Source: Sphingobium terrigena
GTDB lineage: Bacteria > Pseudomonadota > Alphaproteobacteria > Sphingomonadales > Sphingomonadaceae
Direction: 5' to 3'
Assembly: GCF_003591655.1 (NCBI RefSeq)
Contig: NZ_QVRA01000013.1
Location: 52,466 to 116,465, forward strand
DNA length: 64,000 nt
The notes beneath the pieces were generated by a model. The model saw nothing but the letters and a program-made list of their open reading frames with translations. It did no database searches and was not told the DNA's origin. The translations under genes and the position numbers were made by a program. Positions 32,156 to 41,736 of this stretch are shown here, one piece after another (positions within the stretch are counted from its first letter, which is position 1; each line of letters opens with the position of its first letter).

Positions 32156-32889
32156 GCTTTGCCGCGCAGATATTGACGCTCTACCCGGAGATGTTTCCGG
32201 GGCCGCTGGGCGTGTCGCTGGCGGGGCGGGCGCTCGCGGAAGGGCGCTGGTCCTGCGCGCCCATCCAGTTGCGCGATTTCGCCACCGACAAGCATCGTAC
32301 CGTGGACGATACGCCAGCGGGCGGCGGCGCGGGCATGGTGTTGCGCGCCGACATAATAGCGCGCGCAGTCGACCATGCGCTGGAACAGCGGCCCGACCTG
32401 CCGGTTATCGCCATGACCCCGCGCGGCGCGCCGATCAGCCAGAGCCGCATTCGCGCGTTGGTGGACGGTCCGGGCGCGACCATATTATGCGGGCGATTCG
32501 AGGGGTTTGACGAGCGGATTTTCGACGCCCGGCCGATCGAGCAGGTCAGCATGGGCGACATCATCCTGTCGGGTGGGGAAATGGGCGCTTTGATGCTGCT
32601 GGATGCTTGCGTCCGGCTGCTTCCCGGTGTAATGGGCGCGGCTTCCAGCGGGGTTGAGGAGTCCTTTGAAACAGGGCTGCTCGAATATCCGCATTATACC
32701 CGACCAGTCGAATGGGAGGGGCGCACGATCCCGCAAGTGTTGCGATCGGGGGATCATGCGAAGATCGCTGCCTGGCGGAAACAGCAGGCGGAGATCGATA
32801 CACGGTCACGGCGGCCGGACCTTTGGGAACGTCACATCGGCGTTCGGGTCCAGTCGCCCTCTGGCGCGCAACGCGACTTGAAGGACTGA
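32152..32889 (+). CDS. trmD: tRNA (guanine37-N1)-methyltransferase TrmD
   Basis: 245 residues from the ATG at 32152. Trefoil-knot SPOUT enzyme. The start [17 protein letters not shown], the segment [30 protein letters not shown] and the knot motif [20 protein letters not shown] are all TrmD hallmarks. It makes m1G37 and prevents frameshifting. Confidence 0.95.
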   Translation: MSFAAQILTLYPEMFPGPLGVSLAGRALAEGRWSCAPIQLRDFATDKHRTVDDTPAGGGAGMVLRADIIARAVDHALEQRPDLPVIAMTPRGAPISQSRIRALVDGPGATILCGRFEGFDERIFDARPIEQVSMGDIILSGGEMGALMLLDACVRLLPGVMGAASSGVEESFETGLLEYPHYTRPVEWEGRTIPQVLRSGDHAKIAAWRKQQAEIDTRSRRPDLWERHIGVRVQSPSGAQRDLKD

Positions 32890-32895
32890 CGTTTC

Positions 32896-33264
32896 ATGAA
32901 CATCCTCCAGCAGATCGAGGCGGAAAGCATTGCCGCCCTCGCCAAGGACATTCCCGATTTCCGCCCCGGCGACACGCTGCGCGTCGGCGTGAAGGTGGTC
33001 GAAGGCGAACGCAGCCGCGTCCAGAATTACGAAGGCGTGTGCATCGCGCGTTCGAACAAGGGCATGGGCAGCAACTTCACCGTCCGCAAGATTTCGTTCG
33101 GCGAAGGCGTGGAGCGCGTATTCCCGCTCTATTCGCCCAACCTCGATTCGATCGTCGTCGTCCGCCGTGGCGTCGTGCGTCGTGCGAAGCTCTATTATCT
33201 GCGCGGCCGCACCGGCAAGCGCGCGCGCATCGCCGAACGCCGCGACGTGCGCAGCGAGGGTTGA
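32896..33264 (+). CDS. rplS: 50S ribosomal protein L19
   Basis: 122 residues. [51 protein letters not shown] is the L19 start, and [15 protein letters not shown] the conserved end. Last gene of the operon, followed by a terminator. Confidence 0.96.
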   Translation: MNILQQIEAESIAALAKDIPDFRPGDTLRVGVKVVEGERSRVQNYEGVCIARSNKGMGSNFTVRKISFGEGVERVFPLYSPNLDSIVVVRRGVVRRAKLYYLRGRTGKRARIAERRDVRSEG

Positions 33265-33302
33265 TCGCAAGAATCAATTCTTGACAGTTGTAAAAATGAA
33301 AC

Positions 33303-33334
33303 AGGCGGTGGTCCCACGGACTGCCGCCTTTTCT
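33303..33334 (+). terminator. rho-independent terminator after rplS
   Basis: GGCGG and CCGCC arms with a second inner pairing (GTCCCAC region), followed by TTTTC. Lies 39 nt past the rplS stop. Confidence 0.65.
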
Positions 33335-33598
33335 ATATGTTACAAAGATTTGACCGGTGCGCGGACAGCCTGTCGTGCCGCGCCTGCGAATGGATTCGCA
33401 CGCCTGTAAAAAAGGTCCATTTCGCCCATAGTGGATTTATGCCAGCCTAACGTTTCCATATGTTGCTGAACAATGTTGCACTGAAACCGGCGGTTTCGGG
33501 CGGGGTAACCTGTAGCCTTGTTCAGCCCAGAAAAGTCGGGACGCGGAAGGGGATGTCGAAAAGGCCTCTGTAAAAGAGACATTAGGGGGCTTTTTTTG
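33335..33598. other. intergenic region upstream of the TonB-dependent receptor, no gene seen
   Basis: 264 bp. It must hold the receptor promoter and leader; GTTGAACAATGTTGCACTG is the only notable AT-richer stretch. A T7 run sits just before the receptor ATG. I see no RNA gene, repeat or coding frame. Confidence 0.4.
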
Positions 33599-36274
33599 AT
33601 GAAGTATCAGGGACTGATTTCGCGCAGCGCCATTGCCGTTGCGTTGTTCTATTCGATGCCTGTTCTGGCGCAGGATGCCGCGCCGCAAGCTGCTGCCGCT
33701 GACGCGCCGGGCCAAACCATCATCGTTACCGGTACGCGCCGCACCGACCGCACGGTCGCCGAATCGCCGACGCCGATCGACGTCTATTCCGGCGTCGAAC
33801 TGCAAAAGCAGGGCACGGCGGACATGAACCAGGTCATCCAGAACCTCGTCCCCTCCTTCTCCGTCGCGCGCTACGCCATTGGCGACGGCTCCTCCTTCGT
33901 CCGCCCGCCCAACCTGCGCGGCCTGGCGCCTGACCAGACGCTGGTCCTGATCAACGGCAAGCGGATGCATCGTTCCGCGCTCGTCCAGATTGGCGCGAAC
34001 GCGCAATCGGCCGGCGCTCATTCGGCTGACCTTGCGCAGGTGCCCGCCATTGCGGTCCGTGCGGTCGAAGTGCTGCGCGACGGCGCGTCGGCACAATATG
34101 GGTCCGACGCGATCGCCGGGGTTATCAACATGACCCTGCGTGACGATACGGACGGTTTTTCGGGCTATGCCCGCTACGGCCAATATTATCGCGGCGATGG
34201 TGAGGATTATCAGCTGGCCCTCAATGGCGGGTTCAAGCTGGGCGACAGCGGCTTCATCAACATCAGCGGCGAATATGTGAATGCGGGCAAGACCAGCCGG
34301 GGCGTCACCCGCGCGGGCGCGCATCTGCTGGCGCAGGAGCAGCCGACCATCGGCGTGCCCAAGCTCGCGCAGCGCTACGGCAACCCGGCGATGGAATCCT
34401 ATCGCTTCTTCGTCAATGGCGGCTTTGATCTGGGCGAAAGCTCGATCTACTTCTTCGGCAATTATGGCCACAGTTTCCAGGAAGAAAGCTTCAATTATCG
34501 CCAGTCGGTGAACACGCGCGGCGTGGACATTGAAGGCAACAGCTTCGGCAAGAATGGCATTTTCAACGACTATTTCACCGATTTCGACAACACATTGCCG
34601 GGCATCCAGACCGGCGCTGCGGGGGGCAATGTTTATGCGCCCAACGATTATGAAGTTACCACGCGCGACTATACCAAGGTTGCGACCTGTTCCGATCCGC
34701 TGGTCCAGAATTGGAGCTGCGTCTATCCCGGTGGCTTCACGCCGATCTTCTTCGGCAAGATCGACGATATTTCGGGCACCGTGGGCTATAAGGGCACATT
34801 CGGTTTCGGCCTGAATTACGATATTTCGGGCAGCTACGGCCAGTCGACCCTGCGCTACACGATGAACGGGACGATGAACCCGTCGCTGGGCATCACATCG
34901 CCCAACGAATTTTATCTCGGCAAGCTGGAACAGCGCGAAACCCTGTTCAACGCGGACTTCAGCTATCCCTGGGAGGTCGGTTTTGCCAGCCCCGTCACGA
35001 TCGCCTTTGGCGGCCAATATTTCCGCGAAGCCTATGAACTGGGTCTGGGTGACCAGCCGTCCTGGGCGATTGGGCCATATACCGGCAATCTGGTTTTCCA
35101 TCAGGACGGCACGCCAGTGCTGAACGCGGACGGCACCCAATTGTCGGTCGCGCTGCCGGTGGGTGCCAATGGCTTCCCCGGTTACGGCCCGGCAATTGCG
35201 GGCGAAAGCGACCGCAATTCCAAGGGGCTGTATATCGATATTGAAGGCGATATCACCGAACAGCTCTCCTTCGGCATTGCGGGCCGCTACGAACACCTGT
35301 CCGACTTTGGCAATTCGACCACGGGCAAATTCTCGGCCCGCTATGCCGTGGTGCCTGACGTTGTGGCGCTGCGCGGCACGGTGGCGACGGGCTTCCGTGC
35401 GCCTACGCCAGGGCAGGTCAACAGCAGCAGCATCGCGACCGGCTTCAACCCCGGCAATCCCAACGCGATCGAGTCGATGACGCTGCCGGTTACCAGCCCG
35501 GTTGCCGCCTTCCTGGGCGCGACGCCCTTGAAGCCCGAAGAGTCGGTCAGCTTCTCGCTGGGCACCGTGTTCACGCCTGCGCCCGGCTTCACCCTGTCGG
35601 TCGACTATTACAACATCAAGGTGAAGGACCGGATTGGCACATCCGGCACGTTTGAAATCGCCGATTCGCAGCGGCCGACGCTCCAGTCGCTGGGGCTGGC
35701 CAACTATGCGACCGTCAACGAAGTGCAGTTCCTGACCAACGCCTTCGATACCCGCACCCAGGGTGTCGATGTCGTCGGCAGCTATCGCTTTGCGACCGAT
35801 ACGATGGGCAGCTTCAACACGACGCTGGCGTTCAACTATAACAAGACCAAGGTGATCGCGCGCGATCCGGCGATCGTATCCGACGTCCGTGTCGCCCAGC
35901 TGGAAAAGACCCTGCCCAAGACGCGCGTCATCCTGACCGAAAACTGGAACAGCGGTCCCTTCTCCGTGCTGGCGCGCATGAACTGGTACGGCAAATATAC
36001 CCAGACGGATGACGGCCCGGTGTCGCAGACCTTCGGCAGCGAATTCGTTTTCGACTTTGAAACCAGCTATGAAGTGAATGACAATTTCACGCTGAGCGTT
36101 GGCGTCCAAAACCTGTTCAGCAACTATCCCGACAAATATGACAACCGGGTCAATGGCCTTGGTCCGGTCTTTGGTTCGACCGGCGGTCGCTTCACCGGCG
36201 ATATCTACCCCGACGTGTCGCCGTTCGGCTTCAACGGCGGCTTCTGGTACGGGAAAGTCGGCTTCAAATTCTGA
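33599..36274 (+). CDS. TonB-dependent outer-membrane receptor
   Basis: 891 residues from the ATG at 33599, with AGGGGG upstream. Signal peptide cleaved near LAQ-DAAP. The plug domain spans about residues 40-170 (IIVTGTRRTDRTVAESPTPIDVYSGVEL; NLRGLAPDQTLVLINGKRMHRSAL; VEVLRDGASAQYGSDAIAGVINM). A 22-stranded barrel follows, ending in an outer-membrane C-terminal Phe (WYGKVGFKF). The VLINGKR.HR and RDGASAQYGSDAIAGVIN wording is typical of sphingomonad receptors. The ligand is unknown; no Fur box or substrate-specific neighbour is evident. Confidence 0.92.
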   Translation: MKYQGLISRSAIAVALFYSMPVLAQDAAPQAAAADAPGQTIIVTGTRRTDRTVAESPTPIDVYSGVELQKQGTADMNQVIQNLVPSFSVARYAIGDGSSFVRPPNLRGLAPDQTLVLINGKRMHRSALVQIGANAQSAGAHSADLAQVPAIAVRAVEVLRDGASAQYGSDAIAGVINMTLRDDTDGFSGYARYGQYYRGDGEDYQLALNGGFKLGDSGFINISGEYVNAGKTSRGVTRAGAHLLAQEQPTIGVPKLAQRYGNPAMESYRFFVNGGFDLGESSIYFFGNYGHSFQEESFNYRQSVNTRGVDIEGNSFGKNGIFNDYFTDFDNTLPGIQTGAAGGNVYAPNDYEVTTRDYTKVATCSDPLVQNWSCVYPGGFTPIFFGKIDDISGTVGYKGTFGFGLNYDISGSYGQSTLRYTMNGTMNPSLGITSPNEFYLGKLEQRETLFNADFSYPWEVGFASPVTIAFGGQYFREAYELGLGDQPSWAIGPYTGNLVFHQDGTPVLNADGTQLSVALPVGANGFPGYGPAIAGESDRNSKGLYIDIEGDITEQLSFGIAGRYEHLSDFGNSTTGKFSARYAVVPDVVALRGTVATGFRAPTPGQVNSSSIATGFNPGNPNAIESMTLPVTSPVAAFLGATPLKPEESVSFSLGTVFTPAPGFTLSVDYYNIKVKDRIGTSGTFEIADSQRPTLQSLGLANYATVNEVQFLTNAFDTRTQGVDVVGSYRFATDTMGSFNTTLAFNYNKTKVIARDPAIVSDVRVAQLEKTLPKTRVILTENWNSGPFSVLARMNWYGKYTQTDDGPVSQTFGSEFVFDFETSYEVNDNFTLSVGVQNLFSNYPDKYDNRVNGLGPVFGSTGGRFTGDIYPDVSPFGFNGGFWYGKVGFKF

Positions 36275-36338
36275 TCCGATCCTGACAGGTGCAGGCCGGT
36301 CCCTTGCGGGGCCGGCCTTTGCCGTTTCAAAAGATGCG

Positions 36339-36866
36339 ATGATGACGCGCACCCTGACCAACCGCCTCGCCACTGCGGCCGACGAACCCATGCTTGCCGC
36401 GTTGATGCGGCAGGCGATCGACCGGTTGCAAGCGCCGTTCCTGACGCCCGATCAGGTGCGGGCCAGCCATGCTTTCATGGGGCTGGACAGCCGCCTGATC
36501 GCCGACGGCACCTATTTCGTGGTGGAGGAGGGCAATGCCATCGCGGGCTGTGGTGGCTGGAGCCGCAGGGCGACCGCCTATGGCGGCAATCACAGTGCCG
36601 GGCGCGATGACCGGCTGCTCGATCCGGCGACGGAGGCCGCCAAGGTCCGGGCGATGTACACCCACCCCGACCATGTCCGCAAAGGCGTCGGCACGCTCGT
36701 CCTCTCGCTCTGTCAGGCGGCGGCGCTGGCGGACGGGTTTGCCGCGCTGGAATTGTCCGCGACGCTGGCGGGCGCGCCGCTCTACCGCAGCTTCGGCTTT
36801 GTCGATGTGCGCCCGTTCGAGGATAGCGGCGTGCCGATGATCCTGATGCGCAAGGTGATCGACTGA
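36339..36866 (+). CDS. GNAT family N-acetyltransferase
   Basis: 175 residues from the ATG at 36339. The acetyl-CoA loop is VRAMYTHPDHVRKGVGTLVLSLC, and the C-terminal YRSFGFVDVRPF is standard GNAT. The acceptor is unknown. It is convergent with the DUF4402 gene. Confidence 0.85.
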   Translation: MMTRTLTNRLATAADEPMLAALMRQAIDRLQAPFLTPDQVRASHAFMGLDSRLIADGTYFVVEEGNAIAGCGGWSRRATAYGGNHSAGRDDRLLDPATEAAKVRAMYTHPDHVRKGVGTLVLSLCQAAALADGFAALELSATLAGAPLYRSFGFVDVRPFEDSGVPMILMRKVID

Positions 36867-36878
36867 ACGGCGCTGCCC

Positions 36879-37370
36879 TCAGTCATATTGGACCAGCACG
36901 TTGAAACTGCCGCGATAGGTGCCGATCGCCTGACTGGCGCTGACCTGCAAGGTGCCGAAAATCTGGAACATGGCTTCGCCCCCGGTCAGGCGGACGGAGG
37001 AGTGGGAGCGGCTGAGGCTGGCGGTCATCCGGTTCCCCGCTGCGTTGGTCAGGCGGACCGATGATTGGGCAAGATCAATCTCGACCCGCTCGCCGGGCCG
37101 CCCATGGACGGTAAAGGATGCGGCACTGGTGCCGCCCATGCAGACCAGCCCGTTGCCGCACACCCGGCTGCCATCGGCGCGGACGCGCACTATGCCTGAC
37201 CGGTTGGGGATAGCGAGCAGGCCGAAATTGAGATCGCTGGTCTTGGTCACGCGCAGGCCGCCCAATATGGTCGCGCTGGACCCGCCGGTCGCGGGTGCGG
37301 CGCTGGCGACCGGGGCGTCGGCCAATGCCAGCATCATGCTGGCAGCAAAGGCAAGGCGTCGGATCGTCAT
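36879..37370 (-). CDS. DUF4402 exported protein
   Basis: 163 residues with a signal peptide (ending ASA-AP). A beta-sandwich pattern like DUF4402: LRVTKTSDLNFGLLAIP, GTSAASFTVHGRPGERVEIDLAQ, FQIFGTLQVSASQAIGTYRGSFNVLVQYD. DUF4402 proteins look like fimbrial-type subunits, but no chaperone or usher genes are near. Surface or periplasmic role unknown. Confidence 0.8.
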   Translation of the reverse strand: MTIRRLAFAASMMLALADAPVASAAPATGGSSATILGGLRVTKTSDLNFGLLAIPNRSGIVRVRADGSRVCGNGLVCMGGTSAASFTVHGRPGERVEIDLAQSSVRLTNAAGNRMTASLSRSHSSVRLTGGEAMFQIFGTLQVSASQAIGTYRGSFNVLVQYD

Positions 37371-37418
37371 CCAACCGGCTTTGCCACGACATGGTAAAGC
37401 CGGGATTAACGATGTTTG

Positions 37419-38708
37419 TCAGCGATCCGGCAAGCTGTGCTGGCGGCTGGTCCACCACAGCCCGCCAAGGCTGATGAGCGCCGCCAAAGACATATAGAGG
37501 CCGACCAGCCCGACACCCTGCACGCCGATCAGCCAGGTGGCGACGATCGGGGCCAGCGCGCCGCCGATGATGCCACCCAGATTGAAGGCGAAGGATGCGC
37601 CGGTATAGCGCAGCTGGATCGGGAAGAGAGCGGGCAGATAGGCACCCAGCGGCCCGTAGATGAAGCCCATCATGAAGAGCGCAAGGCTGAGCGCCACGAA
37701 GATCGGCAGCAGCGCCCCGGTGCCGATCATCGGGCCAAAGACGAGCCCCATCACGACCGTGCCGACACAGCCCCAGGCAAGCGCGGTGGTGGGGGTGGTG
37801 CGGTCGGCCCACCAGCCGGCCAGGATGATGCTGGCCGCCATGAACAGGATCGCGCCCAGCTGGATGGCGAGGAAGATTTCCCGGTCGATCTTCAGCGCCG
37901 TGGTGCCGTAACCGAGCGCGAAGGCGGTGGCGATATAATAGACCGCAAAGCAGGCGGCGCAGGCGAAGGTGCCGGCAATCGCCGCGCCCAGATGCGACCT
38001 GAGCAAGGTGGCAAGCGGCACGGCAGGCGGCGGGGTTTCTTTCTGCGCGGCGGCAAATTCGGGCGTTTCGGTGAGCTTCAGGCGAACCCACAGCCCCAAT
38101 ATCACCAGCACCGCGCTGCCCAGGAAGGGCAAGCGCCAGCCCCAGGCCAGAAAATCCTCTTCGGTCAGCAGCGCGCCCAAAATCAGGAACAGGCCATTGG
38201 CGGCGATGAAGCCCACCGGGGCGCCAAGCTGCGGGAACATGCCAAAGCGCGCGCGCCAGCCGGGCGGGGCGTTCTCCACCGCCAGCAGCGCCGCGCCGCC
38301 CCATTCGCCGCCGAGGCCAAAGCCCTGGCCAAAGCGCAGCACGCACAGGATCAAAGGCGCCCAGTAACCGATCATCGCATAGGTGGGCAGGAATCCGATC
38401 AGCAGCGTGCAGCCGCCCATCAGCATCAGCGACGCGACCAGTGTCGCCTTGCGTCCGACGCGATCGCCATAATGGCCGAACACCGCCGCACCCACGGGCC
38501 GCGCGAAGAAAGCGAGGGCCAGGCTGCCATAAGAGGCCATCAACTGCGCCGTGGGCGAAGAGGAGGGGAAGAAGAGCGAGGGGAAGATCAGGCTGGCGGC
38601 GGTGGCGTAGATGTAGAAGTCGTAAAACTCCACCGCCGTGCCGACCAGACTGGCGGTCAGCACCCGCTTGTGCCGCCACATTTCGCCGATGCCGCTCATG
38701 TTCGTCAT
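37419..38708 (-). CDS. MFS transporter, metabolite:H+ symporter (MHS/ShiA-ProP type)
   Basis: 429 residues from the ATG at 38708, with GGGGGCAAGAG upstream. Twelve helices. The family motifs are EFYDFYIYATAASLIF, FGHYGDRVGRKATLVASL (loop 2-3) and GFGLGGEWGGAALL. The MHS group carries organic acids, betaines or shikimate; the substrate here is not readable. A family A palindrome lies upstream. Confidence 0.87.
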   Translation of the reverse strand: MTNMSGIGEMWRHKRVLTASLVGTAVEFYDFYIYATAASLIFPSLFFPSSSPTAQLMASYGSLALAFFARPVGAAVFGHYGDRVGRKATLVASLMLMGGCTLLIGFLPTYAMIGYWAPLILCVLRFGQGFGLGGEWGGAALLAVENAPPGWRARFGMFPQLGAPVGFIAANGLFLILGALLTEEDFLAWGWRLPFLGSAVLVILGLWVRLKLTETPEFAAAQKETPPPAVPLATLLRSHLGAAIAGTFACAACFAVYYIATAFALGYGTTALKIDREIFLAIQLGAILFMAASIILAGWWADRTTPTTALAWGCVGTVVMGLVFGPMIGTGALLPIFVALSLALFMMGFIYGPLGAYLPALFPIQLRYTGASFAFNLGGIIGGALAPIVATWLIGVQGVGLVGLYMSLAALISLGGLWWTSRQHSLPDR

Positions 38709-38736
38709 CTCTTGCCCCCTGATCAATCCAAATGCC

Positions 38737-38817
38737 GTCATTCCAGCGCAGGCTGGAATCCCTCTGACTTTGTCCCGCGCAACGAAGAAGCGGGATCCCG
38801 GCTTTCGCCGGGATGAC
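38737..38817. repeat. family A palindromic repeat, 81 bp
   Basis: GTCATTCCAGCGCAGGCTGG.. and ..CGGCTTTCGCCGGGATGAC hairpins around a less conserved middle. Same length as the copy inside mtaB. Confidence 0.9.
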
Positions 38818-38822
38818 GGGCG

Positions 38823-39620
38823 TTATCGCTTTCGTTTCTGGTTCAGCAGTTCATAGGCCATCACCGCCGTCGCCACCGCCGCGTTCAGGCTGTCGGCTTT
38901 GCCCAGCATCGGCATCTTGACCAGCAGGTCGCATTCCGCCTCGTAGAATTCCGGCAGCCCCTGCGCCTCATTGCCGACCAGCAGGAAGGACGGGCTGGCA
39001 TAGCGCGGCTCCTGATAATCATGGGTAGCCTTCAGGCTGGTGCCGATCAGTTCGCCTGGACCCTGCCGCAGCCAGTGCATGAACTCGCCCCAACGCGCCT
39101 GGGTGATCGACTGGGTGAACAGCGCGCCCATGCTGGCCCGCACCGATTCGACCGAGAAGGGGTCGACGCAATCGTCGATCAGGATCAGCCCGCCAGCCCC
39201 CACCGCGTCGCCGGTGCGCAATATCGTGCCCAGATTGCCCGGATCGCGCAGCGATTGCGCGACGATCCAGATGTCGGCCTTGGTCCGGTCCAGTCGCTCC
39301 AGCGGGGTCAGCCGGTCGCGATAGACGCCGACCACGGCCTGCGCATTATCCTTGCCGCTGATCTTGGAGAGAATGTCGGCGGAGGTTTCTATCACGTCGC
39401 CGCCCGCCGCCTCCATCGCCGCGATCAGGTCTATCGCCAGCTTGTGGGTGGACCCGGCATGGAACAGCATTTCGGGCAGCACGCCTTCCTCGCGCGCTTC
39501 GGTCAGGATGCGCAGTCCTTCGGCCAGGAACAGCCCCTCGGCCTTGCGATATTTCTTTTCACGCAGCGATCGGACGCGCTTCACCAGCGGGTTGGAAAAT
39601 CCGGTGATTTCGCGTGCCAC
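38823..39620 (-). CDS. TrmH/SpoU family RNA 2'-O-methyltransferase
   Basis: 265 residues from a GTG at 39620 (VAREITGFSNPLVKRVRSLREKKYRK), which fits the family start better than the ATG at 39713 that overlaps the divergent gene. An N-terminal substrate-binding domain is followed by the knotted SPOUT domain (IVAQSLRDPGNLGTILRTGDAVGAGGLILID; FLLVGNEAQGLP; LGKADSLNAAVATAVMAYEL). It methylates rRNA or tRNA 2'-OH; the exact site is unknown. Confidence 0.88.
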   Translation of the reverse strand: MAREITGFSNPLVKRVRSLREKKYRKAEGLFLAEGLRILTEAREEGVLPEMLFHAGSTHKLAIDLIAAMEAAGGDVIETSADILSKISGKDNAQAVVGVYRDRLTPLERLDRTKADIWIVAQSLRDPGNLGTILRTGDAVGAGGLILIDDCVDPFSVESVRASMGALFTQSITQARWGEFMHWLRQGPGELIGTSLKATHDYQEPRYASPSFLLVGNEAQGLPEFYEAECDLLVKMPMLGKADSLNAAVATAVMAYELLNQKRKR

Positions 39621-39747
39621 GTTGCGTCTGTTCCCGATAGGCGGATGAAGCGGCTTCTCTACCGGCGGATTGCGTAAAAGGACAGGGGGGTTGGAACCGA
39701 TGGGCTGCCCCATGGATTTGCCGCCCGATCTTGCTTACGGGGGTGAA

Positions 39748-40830
39748 ATGACCACGCCGCATACCAGCCACACCCGCATCGAGGACGGATTCTTCCTCGG
39801 CCTCGTCATTCTGGTCACGATCGCCTTTGCGTTCGTGCTGGAACCATTTTTCGCCGCCGTGCTGTGGGGTGTCATCATCGCGGTGCTGTTCTGGCCGGTG
39901 AACCAGCGGATCGCGGCGCGGATGCCGGGCCATCGCAACAGCGCGGCGCTGCTGACGCTGTTGCTGATCATCGCCATCGTCATCATCCCGGCCATTTTCC
40001 TGTCGATCGCGCTGATCCAGGAAGCGGCGCATTTCTATGCGCAGATACAGTCGGGCAAGATCGACTTTGCCCGCATGTTCGCGCAGATGCAGGACGCCCT
40101 GCCCAATTGGGCGCATGGCGTGTTGCGGCGCATGGGGTTCAGCAATTTCGATGCGGCCCGCGTCACCGTGACGCGCGGCATCACCAGCAGCTTCCGCACG
40201 CTGGCGGGCCAGGCGCTGCTGATCGGGCAGAGCGCATTCAGCTTCATCGTCGCGCTGGGCGTGATGCTCTATCTCGCTTTCTTCCTGTTGCGTGATGGCG
40301 ATCGGCTGGCGCAGCGTTTCGCCGAATCCGCGCCCCTGCGCGCGCATCAGCGCGAGGCGCTGCTGCGCCGCTTCGTCGTGGTGATCCGCGCCACGGTGAA
40401 GGGCAGCCTGGTCGTCGCCATCGTGCAGGGCTTTATCGGCGGGGTCATCTTCTGGATGCTGGGCATACAGGGTGCCTTGCTGTGGGGCGTGCTGATGGGT
40501 GCTTTCTCGCTATTGCCGGCCATCGGCGCGGCTTTGGTGTGGGCGCCGGTCGCGCTGTATCTGTTTGCCACCGGGGCAATCTGGCAGGGGGTGGTGCTGG
40601 TTGCGGCCGGGGCGCTGATCATCGGATCGGTCGACAATCTGCTGCGCCCGATACTGGTCGGCCGCGAAACGCGCATCCCCGACTATGTCGTGCTGATTTC
40701 GACGCTGGGCGGGATCGAGATGTTCGGCTTCAACGGCATCGTCATCGGCCCGGTGATCGCGGCGCTGTTCATCGCGACGTGGAACATCTTTACCCAGATG
40801 CGGCGCGAAGGCGAAGTGGGCGGCAACTGA
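39748..40830 (+). CDS. AI-2E family transporter (PerM/YdiK type)
   Basis: 360 residues from the ATG at 39748 with GGGGGTGA upstream. Seven to eight helices in the 2+6 pattern of the family, with VVAIVQGFIGGVIFWMLGIQGALLWGVLMGAFSLLPAIGAALVW and LRPILVGRETRIPDYVVLISTLGG as hallmarks. Some relatives export AI-2 or act as Na+/H+ antiporters; substrate not known here. Confidence 0.9.
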   Translation: MTTPHTSHTRIEDGFFLGLVILVTIAFAFVLEPFFAAVLWGVIIAVLFWPVNQRIAARMPGHRNSAALLTLLLIIAIVIIPAIFLSIALIQEAAHFYAQIQSGKIDFARMFAQMQDALPNWAHGVLRRMGFSNFDAARVTVTRGITSSFRTLAGQALLIGQSAFSFIVALGVMLYLAFFLLRDGDRLAQRFAESAPLRAHQREALLRRFVVVIRATVKGSLVVAIVQGFIGGVIFWMLGIQGALLWGVLMGAFSLLPAIGAALVWAPVALYLFATGAIWQGVVLVAAGALIIGSVDNLLRPILVGRETRIPDYVVLISTLGGIEMFGFNGIVIGPVIAALFIATWNIFTQMRREGEVGGN

Positions 40831-40832
40831 CA

Positions 40833-41037
40833 CCTTCTCCCCACGGGGGAGAAGGATGCGCAGCCTTGCCGAACGCAGTGAGGTTAGGCGCAGTTGGAAG
40901 AGGGGGGCGCCGCCGGTGGCGCGTTTGCGAGAGGGCGGCACACCCTCTCCCAGCTTCGACTAGGCAGCACGCTGCCAAGTCTGCGCACCTCGGCCAGAGG
41001 CACGTGACTCTGGCCGACCCTCAAGGGAGAGGGGAGT
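40833..41037. repeat. composite palindromic intergenic repeat
   Basis: Starts with the hairpin CCTTCTCCCC-ACG-GGGGAGAAGG and ends with CAAGGGAGAGGGGAG, which can pair with ACACCCTCTCCC in the middle. Several nested shorter dyads. It fills nearly the whole gap between the convergent permease and HPr genes. Confidence 0.75.
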
Positions 41038-41040
41038 AGC

Positions 41041-41313
41041 TCATTCCTCCCCGAACTTGTCCTCGACCAAACCCACCAGCTTGCCCAGCGAATCGACCGC
41101 TTCCGGCCCGGTCGCCTTGATGGTGATGCTGTCGCCCATGGCCGCGCCCAGCATCATCAGGCCCATGATCGACGTGCCGGTCACGTCGCTGCCATCCTTG
41201 CTGACGATGATGTCGGCGGGCAGGCCGCTTGCCAGGGTCACGAATTTGGCGCTGGCGCGGGCGTGGAGGCCGCGCTTGTTGCTGATAAGGACTTCCCGGC
41301 TGACTTCATTCAT
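41041..41313 (-). CDS. ptsH: phosphocarrier HPr (nitrogen-type PTS)
   Basis: 90 residues. Phosphoryl site His17 (KRGLHARASAKF) and a serine at 48 (VTGTSIMGLMML) where HPr kinase acts. No sugar permeases are nearby, so it belongs to a regulatory phosphorelay. Its ATG overlaps the EIIA stop (ATGA). Confidence 0.92.
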   Translation of the reverse strand: MNEVSREVLISNKRGLHARASAKFVTLASGLPADIIVSKDGSDVTGTSIMGLMMLGAAMGDSITIKATGPEAVDSLGKLVGLVEDKFGEE

Positions 41314-41714
41314 GTGGTGCTGCCCAACAGTTCCGATGCGACGCTGATATATTTCTGTCCCGCCTCCCGCGCGGCGGCGACGGCGGCTTTCACGTCCATC
41401 ACCTTGCGCGCGCTTTCCAGCCGGATCAGCATGGGCAGGTTGATGCCCGCGATCACTTCGATCTCGCCTGCCTTGAGCAGCGAAATCGCCAGATTGGAAG
41501 GGGTGCCGCCGAACAGGTCGGTCAGCAATATGACGCCGCTGCCGTCATTGACGCGGGCGACCGCCGTGGCGATGTCCGCGCGGCGCAATTCCATGTCATC
41601 CTCCGGCCCGATGCAGATCGTTTCGATCTGCTGCTGCGGGCCGACGACATGTTCCATCGCGACGACGAATTCGGTCGCGAGCGACCCATGGGTGACGAGT
41701 ACGAGTCCGATCAT
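41310..41714 (-). CDS. PTS EIIA component, mannose family
   Basis: 134 residues from the ATG at 41714. Active-site His9 (IGLVLVTHGSLATEF) and the block GVILLTDLFGGTPSNLA match EIIA-Man. There are no EIIB, EIIC or EIID genes, so it is a phosphorelay output in the RapZ-EIIA-HPr cluster, regulatory rather than for transport. Confidence 0.9.
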   Translation of the reverse strand: MIGLVLVTHGSLATEFVVAMEHVVGPQQQIETICIGPEDDMELRRADIATAVARVNDGSGVILLTDLFGGTPSNLAISLLKAGEIEVIAGINLPMLIRLESARKVMDVKAAVAAAREAGQKYISVASELLGSTT

Positions 41715-41736
41715 GTGCTTTTGCGGCCCACCTGCT

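Noticed and set aside
33437..36391. 984-codon open frame on the minus strand
   Set aside because: Shadow of the TonB-dependent receptor in a high-GC genome; no recognisable protein features.
37416..38816. 466-codon open frame on the plus strand
   Set aside because: Shadow of the MFS transporter gene; composition is Gln/Arg/Gly/His-rich with no helices.
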